The translations under genes were made by a program, and so were the position numbers. Below, one piece after another: positions 17,931-27,042 of a stretch of 55,706 nt of DNA. Origin of the DNA: Hyphomicrobiales bacterium (lineage in GTDB: Bacteria; Pseudomonadota; Alphaproteobacteria; Rhizobiales; Beijerinckiaceae); assembly GCA_019247605.1 (NCBI GenBank), contig JAFBAS010000064.1:1-55706 (forward strand). Reading direction: 5' to 3'. Positions within the stretch are counted from its first letter, which is position 1. Each line of letters begins with the position of its first letter. A model generated the notes under the pieces. That model saw only the letters and a list, made by a program, of their open reading frames with translations. It was not told the origin of the DNA and did no database searches.

Positions 17931-17981
17931 GCGGCTACTGCTTGGGCGCGGCTACTGCTTGGCCGCGGCTACTGCTTGGGC
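17931..17981. repeat. Three tandem 17-bp copies of the ialB 3' end
   Basis: The unit GCGGCTACTGCTTGGGC occurs at 17931-17947, 17948-17964 (one base changed, GGCC for GGGC) and 17965-17981. On the gene strand each unit reads GCCCAAGCAGTAGCCGC, so every copy carries the last codons (P-K-Q) and the TAG stop of the ialB-like gene. The copy nearest the gene body supplies the real stop at 17969-17971. The others lie in the 3' untranslated region. Confidence 0.9.
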
Positions 17982-18772
17982 GCGGCGGCCGGCGCGGCCT
18001 GATCTGGAGAAACGGCTGCCGACCCGCCGAGCTTCGAGCGCAGTTCGTCGCTTCGCTTCTGCAGCTCTTCCTGCAGCTTCTTCTGCTGTTCCTCGACGAT
18101 CTTTGGATCGACCGGCGCGCCATCGAAGGCCTTCCCGAACCCTGCCAAAGGCACCTGGAAAGTGACCTCCCCGCCTTGATTGCGGAACTTCACATTCAAA
18201 TTGGTGCCCTTCTTCATGCCGTTGATGAACGCCTCGGTCGTTTGACCTTCGGCAAAACAGCCATTCGGCAGGCAGACGACGAACTTGCCATCGGCCGCGC
18301 CGGACTGATCGACGCTGAAGCGGATACCGGGGGTGAGAAGCAAGCCGAGCGGAAGAATGAAGCGCGCGATCTTCTCAGGCTTGCCGGTCAGGTCATAGAT
18401 GGCGACCGCGAGGGCAGGCTGGCCCTGATCGGAGACGAAATCGCGCGTCGTGTAGCAAATCTGCTGATTGCTCGAAGGATCATTGCCGCAAAACTTCAAC
18501 CAATCGGGTTGGGCGGGCTCGGGCTTGAGCTGCTGCACCTGGTTGGCCTCAGCAGCAGCAGGGGCCGCACCTGCCCCTGCTGGCGCGGGCTGGTTCTGTG
18601 CCGGCTGAGCCGGTGCGGGAGTAGCAGGGGCGGCCGGAGCGGCGGGGTGCTGGGCGGGCTTTGCCGGCGTTTTTGGCTGGGCTGACGCCGGCGTCGCGAG
18701 CGCGAGGGCCAGGACCATCGCGGCCGAGAGCGCCCCCCATCTACACCGACCGCTCGAGATGAAAAACGACAT
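17969..18772 (-). CDS. IalB-like invasion-associated/periplasmic protein
   Basis: A 267-aa secreted protein of the invasion-associated locus B family. A signal peptide is clear (hydrophobic 13-30, ASA-Q cleavage). An Ala/Pro-rich low-complexity spacer covers residues 31-75. The conserved domain then has WLKFCGNDPSSNQQICYTTR, LPLGLLLTPGIRFSVDQ and CLPNGCFAEG. The C-terminal end is a charged helix (EEQQKKLQEELQKRSDELRS, possible coiled coil) and a short AAPAAAPKQ tail. IalB was named in Bartonella, but homologues are widespread in non-pathogens and their role is unclear, probably envelope-related. The ATG at 18772 follows AGAGG. The 3' end is tandemly repeated. Confidence 0.85.
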   Translation of the reverse strand: MSFFISSGRCRWGALSAAMVLALALATPASAQPKTPAKPAQHPAAPAAPATPAPAQPAQNQPAPAGAGAAPAAAEANQVQQLKPEPAQPDWLKFCGNDPSSNQQICYTTRDFVSDQGQPALAVAIYDLTGKPEKIARFILPLGLLLTPGIRFSVDQSGAADGKFVVCLPNGCFAEGQTTEAFINGMKKGTNLNVKFRNQGGEVTFQVPLAGFGKAFDGAPVDPKIVEEQQKKLQEELQKRSDELRSKLGGSAAVSPDQAAPAAAPKQ

Positions 18773-19022
18773 GTGAACCTCTTTGGTGATGCGTCCGACC
18801 GGCGCCGGACACAAGACCATCTGATGATGGGAAACCCTTGCGTGGACGAAGCTACGCTGCCGCCCGCATCGACTTCGAATGCGGCGCCAACATGACGCGC
18901 GCCCCTGCTTATCGCCTCTGACGCGCTTTTTCCAGCCCTCAAACGCGATGCGCCCGAGCGGGGCCGGTTCGCCGACAGACGGCACAAGAGCAAAGCGCCG
19001 GCACCCCATGTTAGCGTGCGGC

Positions 19023-20894
19023 ATGATGTCGTCGATTCTCCGGGTTGGCCGGCTGTTCTCGAGCCGGGCGCGCCTCGCCTTCATCGATCGGCGGGAATTC
19101 ACGCGCGGTCTGGGCGCGAGCCTGGGAACGGCGATCCTCGGGGCAGGTCCACGGGCGCGCGCCGAGGTCTCGGCTTCTGGCCATGCGATCGCGTTGCGCG
19201 GGGACCCGGCGCTCTCCGCCGAATTTCGGCATTTTCCTTATGCCGAGCCCAACGCACGTCGTGGCGGACGTCTCGTTCTTGGCGTGCAAGGTACCTTCGA
19301 CAGCCTGAACCCGCTTGTCGTGAACGGGAATGCCTCCGAAGCGGTGCCGCATTTCGTGCTGCAAACTTTGATGATGCGCTCCCGTGACGAGCCTTTCACG
19401 CTCTACGCTCTTCTGGCGGAACGGATCGAGCTCAGCGCGGCGCGTGATCTCGTCACCTTCCACCTTTCGCCAAAGGCCTGCTTCGCGGATGGGGAGCCCG
19501 TCACCGCCGACGATGTCGCCTTCACCTTCGAACTTTTGAAAGCCAAGGGGCGACCGTTTTTCCGCGCGGTCGCCTCGCAGGTGAGAACCGTGAAAGTCAT
19601 CGACGGCGGTACCATTGCCTTCGATCTTCAGGGCTCGCTCAATCGCGAGACGCCGCTCAGCCTCGCGCTTCTTCCCGTCTTGCCTCGCCACGCGACGGAT
19701 GCGGCGGGATTTGCGAACACGACGCTGAAACCTCAGCTCGGATCGGGTCCTTACAGGGTCGACGAAGTGAAGCCCGGTGCGATGATCGCTCTTGGTCGGA
19801 ACCCGAATTTCTGGGCCCGTGACCTTCCCGCGCTCGCCGGCTTCTACAACGTCGACCAGATCCGCTACGAATTCTACCGGGATGCCAACAGCCTCTTCGA
19901 GGCCTTCAAGGCAGGGCTCGTCGATCTGCGCTTCGAGGATGAGCCGGGTCGCTGGGCTCAGGGCTATGATTTCCCCGCCGTGAGAGCCGGCAGAATCGTG
20001 AGGGAAACCATTCCCATCCGTCTTCCCGCCGGCATGAATGGCTTTGCGTTCAATTCGCGTCGGGACATCTTCGCGGACAAACGCGTACGGCTGGCGCTCG
20101 GATATCTTTTCGATTTCGAATGGGTGAACGCCAACCTCTTCTTCGGCGCATATCGACGCACCGCCGGCTTCTTCGACGGGTCGGAGCTTTCATCCATCGG
20201 TCGGCGAGCATCGGCGGGCGAAATGACCTTGCTGGCGCCCTATCGCGAGGAGATTCCAGCCGAAGTGCTCGATGGCAGCTGGCGGCCCGTCGTGAGCGAC
20301 GGATCGGGGCGAGATCGTGCTCTCGATGAAAAGGCTCTCTCGCTCCTCGAGAGCGCCGGCTTTGCGGCGTCCTCCGGCAGGTTGCGCTCGCTCCGGGATG
20401 GAAAGCCGCTCGAGTTCGAGATCATCGCGACCTCGCAAAGTCAGGAGCGCCTCGCGCTCAACTACGCCTCTTCCCTTTCTCGTATCGGCATTACCGCACG
20501 CGTGCGGCGCGTGGATGAGGTGCAATTCTGGCGGCGCATGCAGCGCTTCGAGTTCGATATGGTCCAGTTCAATTGGGCAGCGAGCCCCTCCCCCGGCAAC
20601 GAGCTGCCGAACCGCTGGTCCTCTGCCGCGGCCGATCGCGAGGGTTCCCTCAACTATGCGGCCGTGAGATCGAAGGCCGTGGACATTTGCATCGAGGCGG
20701 CTCTCGATGCGGCCTCGCTCTCCGAATTCACCGACGCGGTACGCGCACTCGACCGCGCCCTGATCGCGGGCGCCTATGTGGTGCCGCTTTATCACGCGTC
20801 GGAAAGCTGGCTTGCGCGTTCAGTGAACGTGCTTCATCCCGCCTACACACCGCTCTTCGGCTTCTCTGTCGACACGGTGTGGCGGACGGATTGA
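19023..20894 (+). CDS. YejA-like peptide ABC transporter substrate-binding protein
   Basis: A 623-aa periplasmic binding protein of solute-binding family 5 (SBP_bac_5), closest in layout to YejA. An N-terminal export signal contains RREFTRGLGASLGTAILGAG, which resembles a twin-arginine (Tat) signal. The mature protein has FDSLNPLVVNG, the ADDVAFTFELLK segment, GSGPYRV and the LALGYLFDFEWVN block of the lower lobe. Such proteins deliver oligopeptides or antimicrobial peptides to an ABC importer. No permease or ATPase gene is adjacent, so it is an orphan here. The frame is open upstream; ATG 19023 is chosen because it puts the signal at the right depth. Confidence 0.82.
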   Translation: MMSSILRVGRLFSSRARLAFIDRREFTRGLGASLGTAILGAGPRARAEVSASGHAIALRGDPALSAEFRHFPYAEPNARRGGRLVLGVQGTFDSLNPLVVNGNASEAVPHFVLQTLMMRSRDEPFTLYALLAERIELSAARDLVTFHLSPKACFADGEPVTADDVAFTFELLKAKGRPFFRAVASQVRTVKVIDGGTIAFDLQGSLNRETPLSLALLPVLPRHATDAAGFANTTLKPQLGSGPYRVDEVKPGAMIALGRNPNFWARDLPALAGFYNVDQIRYEFYRDANSLFEAFKAGLVDLRFEDEPGRWAQGYDFPAVRAGRIVRETIPIRLPAGMNGFAFNSRRDIFADKRVRLALGYLFDFEWVNANLFFGAYRRTAGFFDGSELSSIGRRASAGEMTLLAPYREEIPAEVLDGSWRPVVSDGSGRDRALDEKALSLLESAGFAASSGRLRSLRDGKPLEFEIIATSQSQERLALNYASSLSRIGITARVRRVDEVQFWRRMQRFEFDMVQFNWAASPSPGNELPNRWSSAAADREGSLNYAAVRSKAVDICIEAALDAASLSEFTDAVRALDRALIAGAYVVPLYHASESWLARSVNVLHPAYTPLFGFSVDTVWRTD

Positions 20895-20914
20895 GACGAA
20901 ATTCTCCCCGCGGA

Positions 20915-23900
20915 TCATGCGGCTTTCTTGCGCTCCGCCACCCGAACGAGATCGCGCAGCAGCCTATTGACTTGAGCGAGCCGGCGCTTGCTGTCTTCGT
21001 ATTCGCCGAGAAAGACGATGCGCATGTCGGGGCGGACCTTCGCGAAGCTTCCCTGCTCGGCAATGTAGGAGATAAGTCCTTCAGGGTTCGGTGCCTCGTT
21101 GTTCCGGAAGGCGATGATGATGCCCTTGGGACCCGCCTCCACCCTCTCGACATTGGCGCGCCGGCATAACGTTTTGATGGCGATGACGTCGAGCAGCCGG
21201 TCAACCTCGGGGGGCAGCGGCCCGAACCTGTCGCGAAGGTCGGCGCGGGCTGCGTTCACATCCTCGTCGGCCGCGAGAAGTGACAACTCGCGGTAGAGCG
21301 ACAATCTCACGTCGAGATCGGCGACGTAACTCTCCGGGATCATCACCGGCGTGCCGAGCTGGATGGTGGGTGACCACGTGTCCTCCTGCGCCTCGGGAAC
21401 GCCCGATTTCAAGGAGGCGACCGCCTCTTCGAGCATGTGCTGGTAAAGCTCGTAGCCGACCTCCTTGATATGGCCCGATTGCTCCTCGCCAAGAAGATTT
21501 CCCGCGCCCCGGATATCGAGGTCATGGCTCGCCAATTGGAAGCCCGCGCCGAGCGTGTCGAGAGATTGCAGGACCTTGAGCCGCCGCTCGGCACTTTGCG
21601 TGAGCTTGCGTTTCGGCGGGATGGTGAACAACGCATAGGCGCGCGTCTTCGAGCGCCCGACCCGACCGCGCAATTGGTAGAGCTGGGCGAGCCCGAACTG
21701 GTCGGCGCGGTGCACGATGAGCGTATTGGCACGTGGAATGTCGAGACCCGATTCGACGATCGCCGTCGAGAGCAGCACGTCATATTTGCCGTCGTAGAAG
21801 GCACTCATCACATCTTCGAGCTGTCCTGCCGCGATCTGCCCATGGGCTACGGCGACCTTCAGCTCGGGGAGCTGCTCATCGAGGAAAGCGCGGATCTCGG
21901 CGATGTCCTCGATATGAGGGCAGACATAGAAGCTCTGCCCGCCGCGATAGCGTTCGCGAAGGAGGGCTTCGCGGATGGTCAGAGGATCGAAAGGCGAAAC
22001 GAAGCTTCGCACCGCGAGGCGATCGATGGGCGGCGTCGCGATGATCGAGAGCTCGCGAACTCCCGTGAGCGCGAGTTGCAAGGTGCGCGGGATGGGGGTC
22101 GCCGAAAGCGTCAGAACATGGACCTCGGCGCGCAGCTCCTTCAGCCGCTCCTTGTGCGCCACGCCGAAATGCTGCTCCTCGTCGATGACGACGAGGCCCA
22201 GCCTTTTGAAGCGCATCGACTTCCCGAGGAGCGCGTGCGTGCCGATGACGATGTCGATCGTGCCGTCGGCGACGCCGAGCTTGACCGCCTTGAGCTCGCT
22301 CGAGCCGACGAAACGTGAAGCCTGAGCGATCTTGAGCGGCAACCCGGCGAAGCGTTCCTTGAACGTCGCGTAGTGCTGGCGCGCCAGAAGCGTCGTCGGC
22401 ACGACGATCGCCGCCTGCAAACCGGCCATGGCGACCGCGAAGGCTGCCCGAAGAGCGACTTCCGTCTTGCCGAATCCCACATCGCCGCAGATCAACCGGT
22501 CCATGGGCTTGCCGGCGCCGAGATCCTCGGTAACGGCCTCGATCGCCGCGAGCTGGTCATCGGTCTCCTGATACGGAAAACGCGCCTCGAATTCGGAAGC
22601 AAGCCCTTCGGGCCGAACGATCACCGGTGCTTCCTTCAAGGCGCGCGCGGCGGCAATGTCTATGAGCTTGCCGGCCATCTCGCGAATGCGTTGCTTCAGC
22701 CGCGCCTTGCGCGACTGCCAGGCGACACCGCCGAGCTTGTCGAGCTGAGCCTCGGCGTCCTCGGACCCGTAGCGCGACAGAAGCTCGATATTCTCCACGG
22801 GAAGAAAAAGCTTGTCGCCTCCCGCGTAGTGCAACTCGAGGCAGGCATGCGGGGCCCCCATCGCCTGGATCGTCGCGAGCCCGACAAAGCGCCCGATGCC
22901 GTGATCGACATGAACGACGATGTCGCCCGCTGTGAGCGCAGAAGCTTCGCTGATGACGTCCTTGGCTTTGCGAGATCGGCGTGAGGAACGCACCAGGCGG
23001 TCGCCGAGAATGTCCTGCTCGCCGATGACAGCGACGCTCGCCGTCTCGAAACCTTCCTCCAAGCCCCAAACCCCGATGCCGATCTCGTGATCGGCGAGCG
23101 CGCAGGCGGCGGCAAAGTCCGAAACCGGGCGAAGCTTCGTCAGGCCGTGATCAGCGAGGATGGTCTCGAGCCGCTCGCGCGACCCCTCGCTCCAGCCGAC
23201 GATGAGGACGCTTCGGCCTTCCGCGCGAAGCTTTCGCGCATGCGCGATTACCGAGTCGAAGACATTCGCCGACGGATCGGCGCGTTCAGGCGCGAAATCT
23301 CGGCCCTTATGCGCCTGCGCATCGAAGACGCCCGAAGCCTCGTCTCCTCCTTGAGAGAAGGGCGAGAGGGTGACGGTGCCGAGCTTTGCGAGCCGGTCGC
23401 GCAATTCGTCTTCCGAAACGTAAAGCGCGTCCGCCGGGAGTGGTCGGTAAGGCGCACCTCCTGCTGCGTCCATCTCGAGCGCGGATGCGCGCGAACGCTG
23501 ATAGTCGAGGATCTGTGCGCCCCGCTCGTGGGCGGCTTCATTCGCCAGGTGATCGATGACGAGCGGCGCATCTCCCGTGAAGTCGAAGACGGTGTCGAGC
23601 CCGTCGTGGAACAAGGGCAACCAATGCTCAAGGCCCGGATAGCGCCTGCCTTCGCTGACCGCCTCGTAAAGTGCATCGTCCGGCCCCGGGTTGCCGAAAT
23701 GCGTCACGTAAGCGGTGCGGAAGCGTTTGATGCTTTCGCTCGTGAGCCTCACTTCGCTCAACGGGACGAGGTCGAGCGAATGAAGCTGCCCGGTCGAGCG
23801 CTGGGTTTGCGCATCGAAGCTGCGGATGGATTCGAGCGTATCGCCGAAGAAGTCGAGCCGCACCGGCTCGGAATGGGTCGAGGGCCACAGATCGAGAATG

Positions 23901-24508
23901 CCGCCGCGTACCGCATAGTCGCCGACGTCGCGCACCATGCCCGCCCTCAGATACCCGTTGCTCTCCAGCCAGCTCGCAAGGCCGTTGAGATCGAGCGCGT
24001 TGCCCGGACGAGCCGAGAAACTGTCCCTGGAGATCGTCGCGCGCGTCGGCACTCGCTGCAGAATCGCATTCACCGTGGTGAGGAGAATGCGCGGGCGTTC
24101 TGGCGTCGCTTGTCCGGTCGCAAGCCTCGCGAGCGCGAGCATGCGGTCCGCCGCGATCGCCGCATTCGGCGAGACGCGATCGTAAGGTTGGCAATCCCAG
24201 GCAGGGAGAACCACGATGTCGAGACCGGGAGCGACGAAACCGAGCGCGTCGGCAAGGCGCTGGCAGCGCTGCCCGTCACGTGCGACATGCACGAGCGTCA
24301 CTGCCCGGGCGGCTTGCTCGCGCGAGAGCCGGTAGGCGAACTCCGCAACAGCGAGCGCATCGAAGCCGTCGGGAGCATTTACGAGACGTAGATGATCGCC
24401 GCGGGCAAGCCCGTTTGCCAGCGCCTCGACGCGCGTAAACGCCTGGCCGCGACCGGCCCGCGCAGTTGGCGTCCACGGCTTCGTCTTGATAGCTGTAATC
24501 TCAGGCAT
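20915..24508 (-). CDS. mfd: Transcription-repair coupling factor Mfd
   Basis: A 1197-aa DNA translocase that removes RNA polymerase stalled at lesions and recruits UvrA. The N-terminal UvrB-homology module has LVNAPDGFDALAVAEFAYRL and AVRGGILDLWPSTHSEPVRL. The RNA-polymerase-interaction domain follows (DIVVHVDHGIGRFVGL). The RecG-like motor has Walker A GDVGFGKTEVALRAAF and the DEEQ box VIDEEQHFGV. The C-terminal TRCF domain follows. Full length and intact. The start codon lies inside the last codons of sdhE (8-bp overlap), so the two genes form one unit. uvrA is in the same window but in a separate unit. Confidence 0.97.
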   Translation of the reverse strand: MPEITAIKTKPWTPTARAGRGQAFTRVEALANGLARGDHLRLVNAPDGFDALAVAEFAYRLSREQAARAVTLVHVARDGQRCQRLADALGFVAPGLDIVVLPAWDCQPYDRVSPNAAIAADRMLALARLATGQATPERPRILLTTVNAILQRVPTRATISRDSFSARPGNALDLNGLASWLESNGYLRAGMVRDVGDYAVRGGILDLWPSTHSEPVRLDFFGDTLESIRSFDAQTQRSTGQLHSLDLVPLSEVRLTSESIKRFRTAYVTHFGNPGPDDALYEAVSEGRRYPGLEHWLPLFHDGLDTVFDFTGDAPLVIDHLANEAAHERGAQILDYQRSRASALEMDAAGGAPYRPLPADALYVSEDELRDRLAKLGTVTLSPFSQGGDEASGVFDAQAHKGRDFAPERADPSANVFDSVIAHARKLRAEGRSVLIVGWSEGSRERLETILADHGLTKLRPVSDFAAACALADHEIGIGVWGLEEGFETASVAVIGEQDILGDRLVRSSRRSRKAKDVISEASALTAGDIVVHVDHGIGRFVGLATIQAMGAPHACLELHYAGGDKLFLPVENIELLSRYGSEDAEAQLDKLGGVAWQSRKARLKQRIREMAGKLIDIAAARALKEAPVIVRPEGLASEFEARFPYQETDDQLAAIEAVTEDLGAGKPMDRLICGDVGFGKTEVALRAAFAVAMAGLQAAIVVPTTLLARQHYATFKERFAGLPLKIAQASRFVGSSELKAVKLGVADGTIDIVIGTHALLGKSMRFKRLGLVVIDEEQHFGVAHKERLKELRAEVHVLTLSATPIPRTLQLALTGVRELSIIATPPIDRLAVRSFVSPFDPLTIREALLRERYRGGQSFYVCPHIEDIAEIRAFLDEQLPELKVAVAHGQIAAGQLEDVMSAFYDGKYDVLLSTAIVESGLDIPRANTLIVHRADQFGLAQLYQLRGRVGRSKTRAYALFTIPPKRKLTQSAERRLKVLQSLDTLGAGFQLASHDLDIRGAGNLLGEEQSGHIKEVGYELYQHMLEEAVASLKSGVPEAQEDTWSPTIQLGTPVMIPESYVADLDVRLSLYRELSLLAADEDVNAARADLRDRFGPLPPEVDRLLDVIAIKTLCRRANVERVEAGPKGIIIAFRNNEAPNPEGLISYIAEQGSFAKVRPDMRIVFLGEYEDSKRRLAQVNRLLRDLVRVAERKKAA

Positions 24509-24779
24509 GGAGCGGATGAGCGTGATCGTGAAAGCTCTTCAATTTGCGGAACAACGACGTGTCGTGACGCTTGGGCACGCTCGCCTGACCCGTGAGCCAG
24601 GCGAAGACCTCCTGATCGGGAAGCTCCATAAGGGCTTCGAAACACTCAAGCTCGTGCTCCTCGAGGCTCGCGAGCTTGGCGTCAGCGAACCTCCCCATGA
24701 GCAAATCCATTTCGCGAATGCCGCGGTGCCAAGCGCGAAAGCGCAGCCGCCGCAGGCGAATCTCGATGTCCGAATGCAT
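24501..24779 (-). CDS. sdhE: FAD assembly factor SdhE (succinate dehydrogenase assembly factor 2)
   Basis: A 92-aa small helical protein of the SdhE/SDH5 family, which attaches FAD covalently to the flavoprotein subunit of succinate dehydrogenase. The hallmark RGIREMDLLMGRF is present, with the RGxxE core, followed by the acidic LASLEEHELECFEALMELPDQEVFAWLTG segment described by parts. The ATG is at 24779. It overlaps mfd by 8 bp and is divergent from recG, the usual alphaproteobacterial arrangement. No sdhA is nearby. Confidence 0.92.
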   Translation of the reverse strand: MHSDIEIRLRRLRFRAWHRGIREMDLLMGRFADAKLASLEEHELECFEALMELPDQEVFAWLTGQASVPKRHDTSLFRKLKSFHDHAHPLHA

Positions 24780-24836
24780 GAATCATGGGCCTTTTGGATG
24801 CAACTTGGCGATCTGCCCCGCCACGCCGACGCTTTG

Positions 24837-24865
24837 TATATAGCGGGGCTTGCGGGGCACGTCAT
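24837..24865 (-). promoter_or_regulatory. Candidate sigma-70 promoter of sdhE-mfd
   Basis: On the minus strand ATGACG (24865-24860) is followed after 17 bases by TATATA (24842-24837). That would start transcription near 24830, about 50 bases before the sdhE ATG. TATATA is its own reverse complement, so it could also serve recG on the plus strand, though no good -35 is seen that way. Confidence 0.4.
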
Positions 24866-24921
24866 CGGGAGAGGACACGCGTGAAGATGCCAATGATGAC
24901 GCGCGCCGGGGCGGTCCTTCG

Positions 24922-27027
24922 ATGAGGCCTTCGCCTCTCGACGCGCTTTTTGCCCCTGTCACGGCGCTTGCAGGCGCCGGCGACAAAGTGGCCGCTCTCT
25001 TGAGAAAGCTGCTCGATGTGAGCCCGGAGGATAAAGTCCGGGTCCTCGACCTCTTGTTTCATTTGCCGAGCTTCGCCCTCGACCGGCGCGCGCGCCCCAA
25101 GCTTGCGGCCGCGCGCATCGGCGAGCTCGCGACCGTCGAGGTCACCGTCACGGCGCATCGGCCGGCGCCTCCCAACCGCCCGCGCGCGCCCCACAAGATC
25201 TTGTGCGAGGACGAGACCGGCGATGTGACGCTCGTCTTCTTTCACGGCGTGGGAAAGACGATGAAGGAACGCTTCCCGTTGGGAAAGCGGATCATCGTCT
25301 CAGGGTTGCTCGAGCAATATGACGGCATGCGTCAAATTGTTCATCCCGCCCATGTGGTTTCCGCCGACCGCCCCGAAATGGTCCCGAGCGTCGAGCCGGT
25401 CTACGCCCTCACCGAGGGCCTGCATCCGGGCCTTCTGCGGCGCCTCATCGGGGAGGCGGTGAAGCGCGTGCCTAAACTTCCTGAGTGGCAGGATGCCCCG
25501 TTCCGCGAACGCGAGCGATATCCCGCTTTCGACGAAGCCTTGCGCCTGTTGCATCATCCGCGCGAGCCGGCGGATGTCGATGTCGGCGCCCCGGCAAGGC
25601 GGCGCCTCGCTTACGACGAACTTCTTGCTTCCCAGCTTGCCTTGGCGCTTGTGCGCGCTCATCTTCGCCGCGCGCCCGGGCGTTCGACCCATGGCGATCG
25701 CAAGCTCACCGACGCGATACTCGACAAGCTTTCGTTCCGGCCTACGTCCGCCCAAACCCGAGCGCTCGCCGAAATCACCGCCGACATGGCCGCGCCTCGA
25801 CGGATGCTGCGCCTCTTGCAAGGGGATGTCGGCTCCGGAAAAACGCTCGTCGCGCTTCTCGCCATGGCGACTGCAGCGGAAGCGGGGCGGCAGGCAGCCC
25901 TCATGGCGCCGACGGAGATTCTGGCACGCCAGCACGAGGAACGCCTGCACGAATTTACGCAAGGTACGGGACTTCGCATCGCGACCCTCACCGGGCGCGA
26001 TGCGGCAGGCCCGAGGTCCCACCTCCTGCGCGCCCTCGAAGCTGGCGAGATCGACATTCTCGTGGGCACGCATGCCGTGTTTCAGCAAACGGTCGCCTTC
26101 GCCGATCTCGCCCTCGCCGTTGTCGACGAGCAGCATCGGTTCGGCGTGCACCAGCGCCTTGCGCTTCAGGCGAAGGGCGCGGGCGTGGACGTGCTGGTCA
26201 TGACGGCAACCCCGATTCCGCGCAGCCTGCTGCTGGCTGGTTTCGGCGACATGGACGTCTCCGCACTCACCGAGAAACCAGCAGGGCGTCAACCCATCGA
26301 TACGCGCACTGTGCCATTGGAACGGATGGGCGAAGTGATCGAAGGCTTGCGACGCGCGCTCGCCTCGGAGGCCCAGGCCTATTGGGTGTGCCCTCTTATC
26401 GAGACGACCGAAGCGCTCGATGTCGCCGCGGTGGAGGAGCGCTTCGCTGGGCTGAGTGCCATCTTCGGTGACAGGACCGGACTTCTGCACGGGCGCATGA
26501 GCGGCAAGGAAAGGGATGCCGCCATGGCTCGCTTCGTGAGCGGCGAGACCAAGCTTCTCGTAGCAACGACCGTGATCGAGGTCGGCGTCGACGTGCGCAA
26601 CGCCTCCATCATGGTGATCGAGCATGCCGAACGCTTCGGCCTTGCCCAGCTGCACCAGTTGCGCGGCCGCATCGGGCGTGGCGCGCAGCGATCGAGTTGC
26701 ATCCTCCTTTACAAGACCCCCCTTTCCGAGACGGCCAAGGCGCGTCTCACCATCATGCGCGAGACGCAGGATGGGTTTCGCATCGCGGAGGAGGATTTGC
26801 GCCTTCGTGGACCCGGCGAAGTGCTCGGTACGCGCCAATCCGGCATGGCGCATTTTCGCATCGCCAATGCGGCAATCGATGGCGACCTTCTGGAGGCGGC
26901 CCGTCGTGACGCGAAGCTCGTGCTCGCCACCGATCCCGCACTTGCTTCACCGCGTGGTGATGCGTTGCGGACGCTCCTCTACCTTTTCGAGCGGGACGCC
27001 GCCGTGCGCCTCATCCGCGCTGGATGA
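24922..27027 (+). CDS. recG: ATP-dependent DNA helicase RecG
   Basis: A 701-aa branch-migrating helicase that reverses stalled replication forks. The N-terminal part carries the OB-fold wedge domain (ILCEDETGDVTLVFFHG). Walker A is GDVGSGKTLVALLA, the DExH box reads VVDEQHRFGVHQR, and TATPIPRSLLLAGFGDMD follows. The helicase C-terminal block includes TTVIEVGVDVRNASIMVIEH and QLHQLRGRIGRG. The ATG at 24922 (MRPSPLDALFAPVTAL) is the start usual for alphaproteobacterial RecG, although no good ribosome-binding site is seen. It is divergent from sdhE and convergent with guaD, 15 bp away. Confidence 0.96.
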   Translation: MRPSPLDALFAPVTALAGAGDKVAALLRKLLDVSPEDKVRVLDLLFHLPSFALDRRARPKLAAARIGELATVEVTVTAHRPAPPNRPRAPHKILCEDETGDVTLVFFHGVGKTMKERFPLGKRIIVSGLLEQYDGMRQIVHPAHVVSADRPEMVPSVEPVYALTEGLHPGLLRRLIGEAVKRVPKLPEWQDAPFRERERYPAFDEALRLLHHPREPADVDVGAPARRRLAYDELLASQLALALVRAHLRRAPGRSTHGDRKLTDAILDKLSFRPTSAQTRALAEITADMAAPRRMLRLLQGDVGSGKTLVALLAMATAAEAGRQAALMAPTEILARQHEERLHEFTQGTGLRIATLTGRDAAGPRSHLLRALEAGEIDILVGTHAVFQQTVAFADLALAVVDEQHRFGVHQRLALQAKGAGVDVLVMTATPIPRSLLLAGFGDMDVSALTEKPAGRQPIDTRTVPLERMGEVIEGLRRALASEAQAYWVCPLIETTEALDVAAVEERFAGLSAIFGDRTGLLHGRMSGKERDAAMARFVSGETKLLVATTVIEVGVDVRNASIMVIEHAERFGLAQLHQLRGRIGRGAQRSSCILLYKTPLSETAKARLTIMRETQDGFRIAEEDLRLRGPGEVLGTRQSGMAHFRIANAAIDGDLLEAARRDAKLVLATDPALASPRGDALRTLLYLFERDAAVRLIRAG

Positions 27028-27042
27028 ATCAAGCTCTCAGGC

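Noticed and set aside
17931-17981. CRISPR array reading of the tandem 17-bp repeat
   Set aside because: The copies abut with no spacers and are explained by duplication of the ialB 3' end; no cas gene in the window.
23087-24391. 434-codon open frame opposite mfd
   Set aside because: Composition is that of an antisense shadow; mfd motifs on the other strand are complete.
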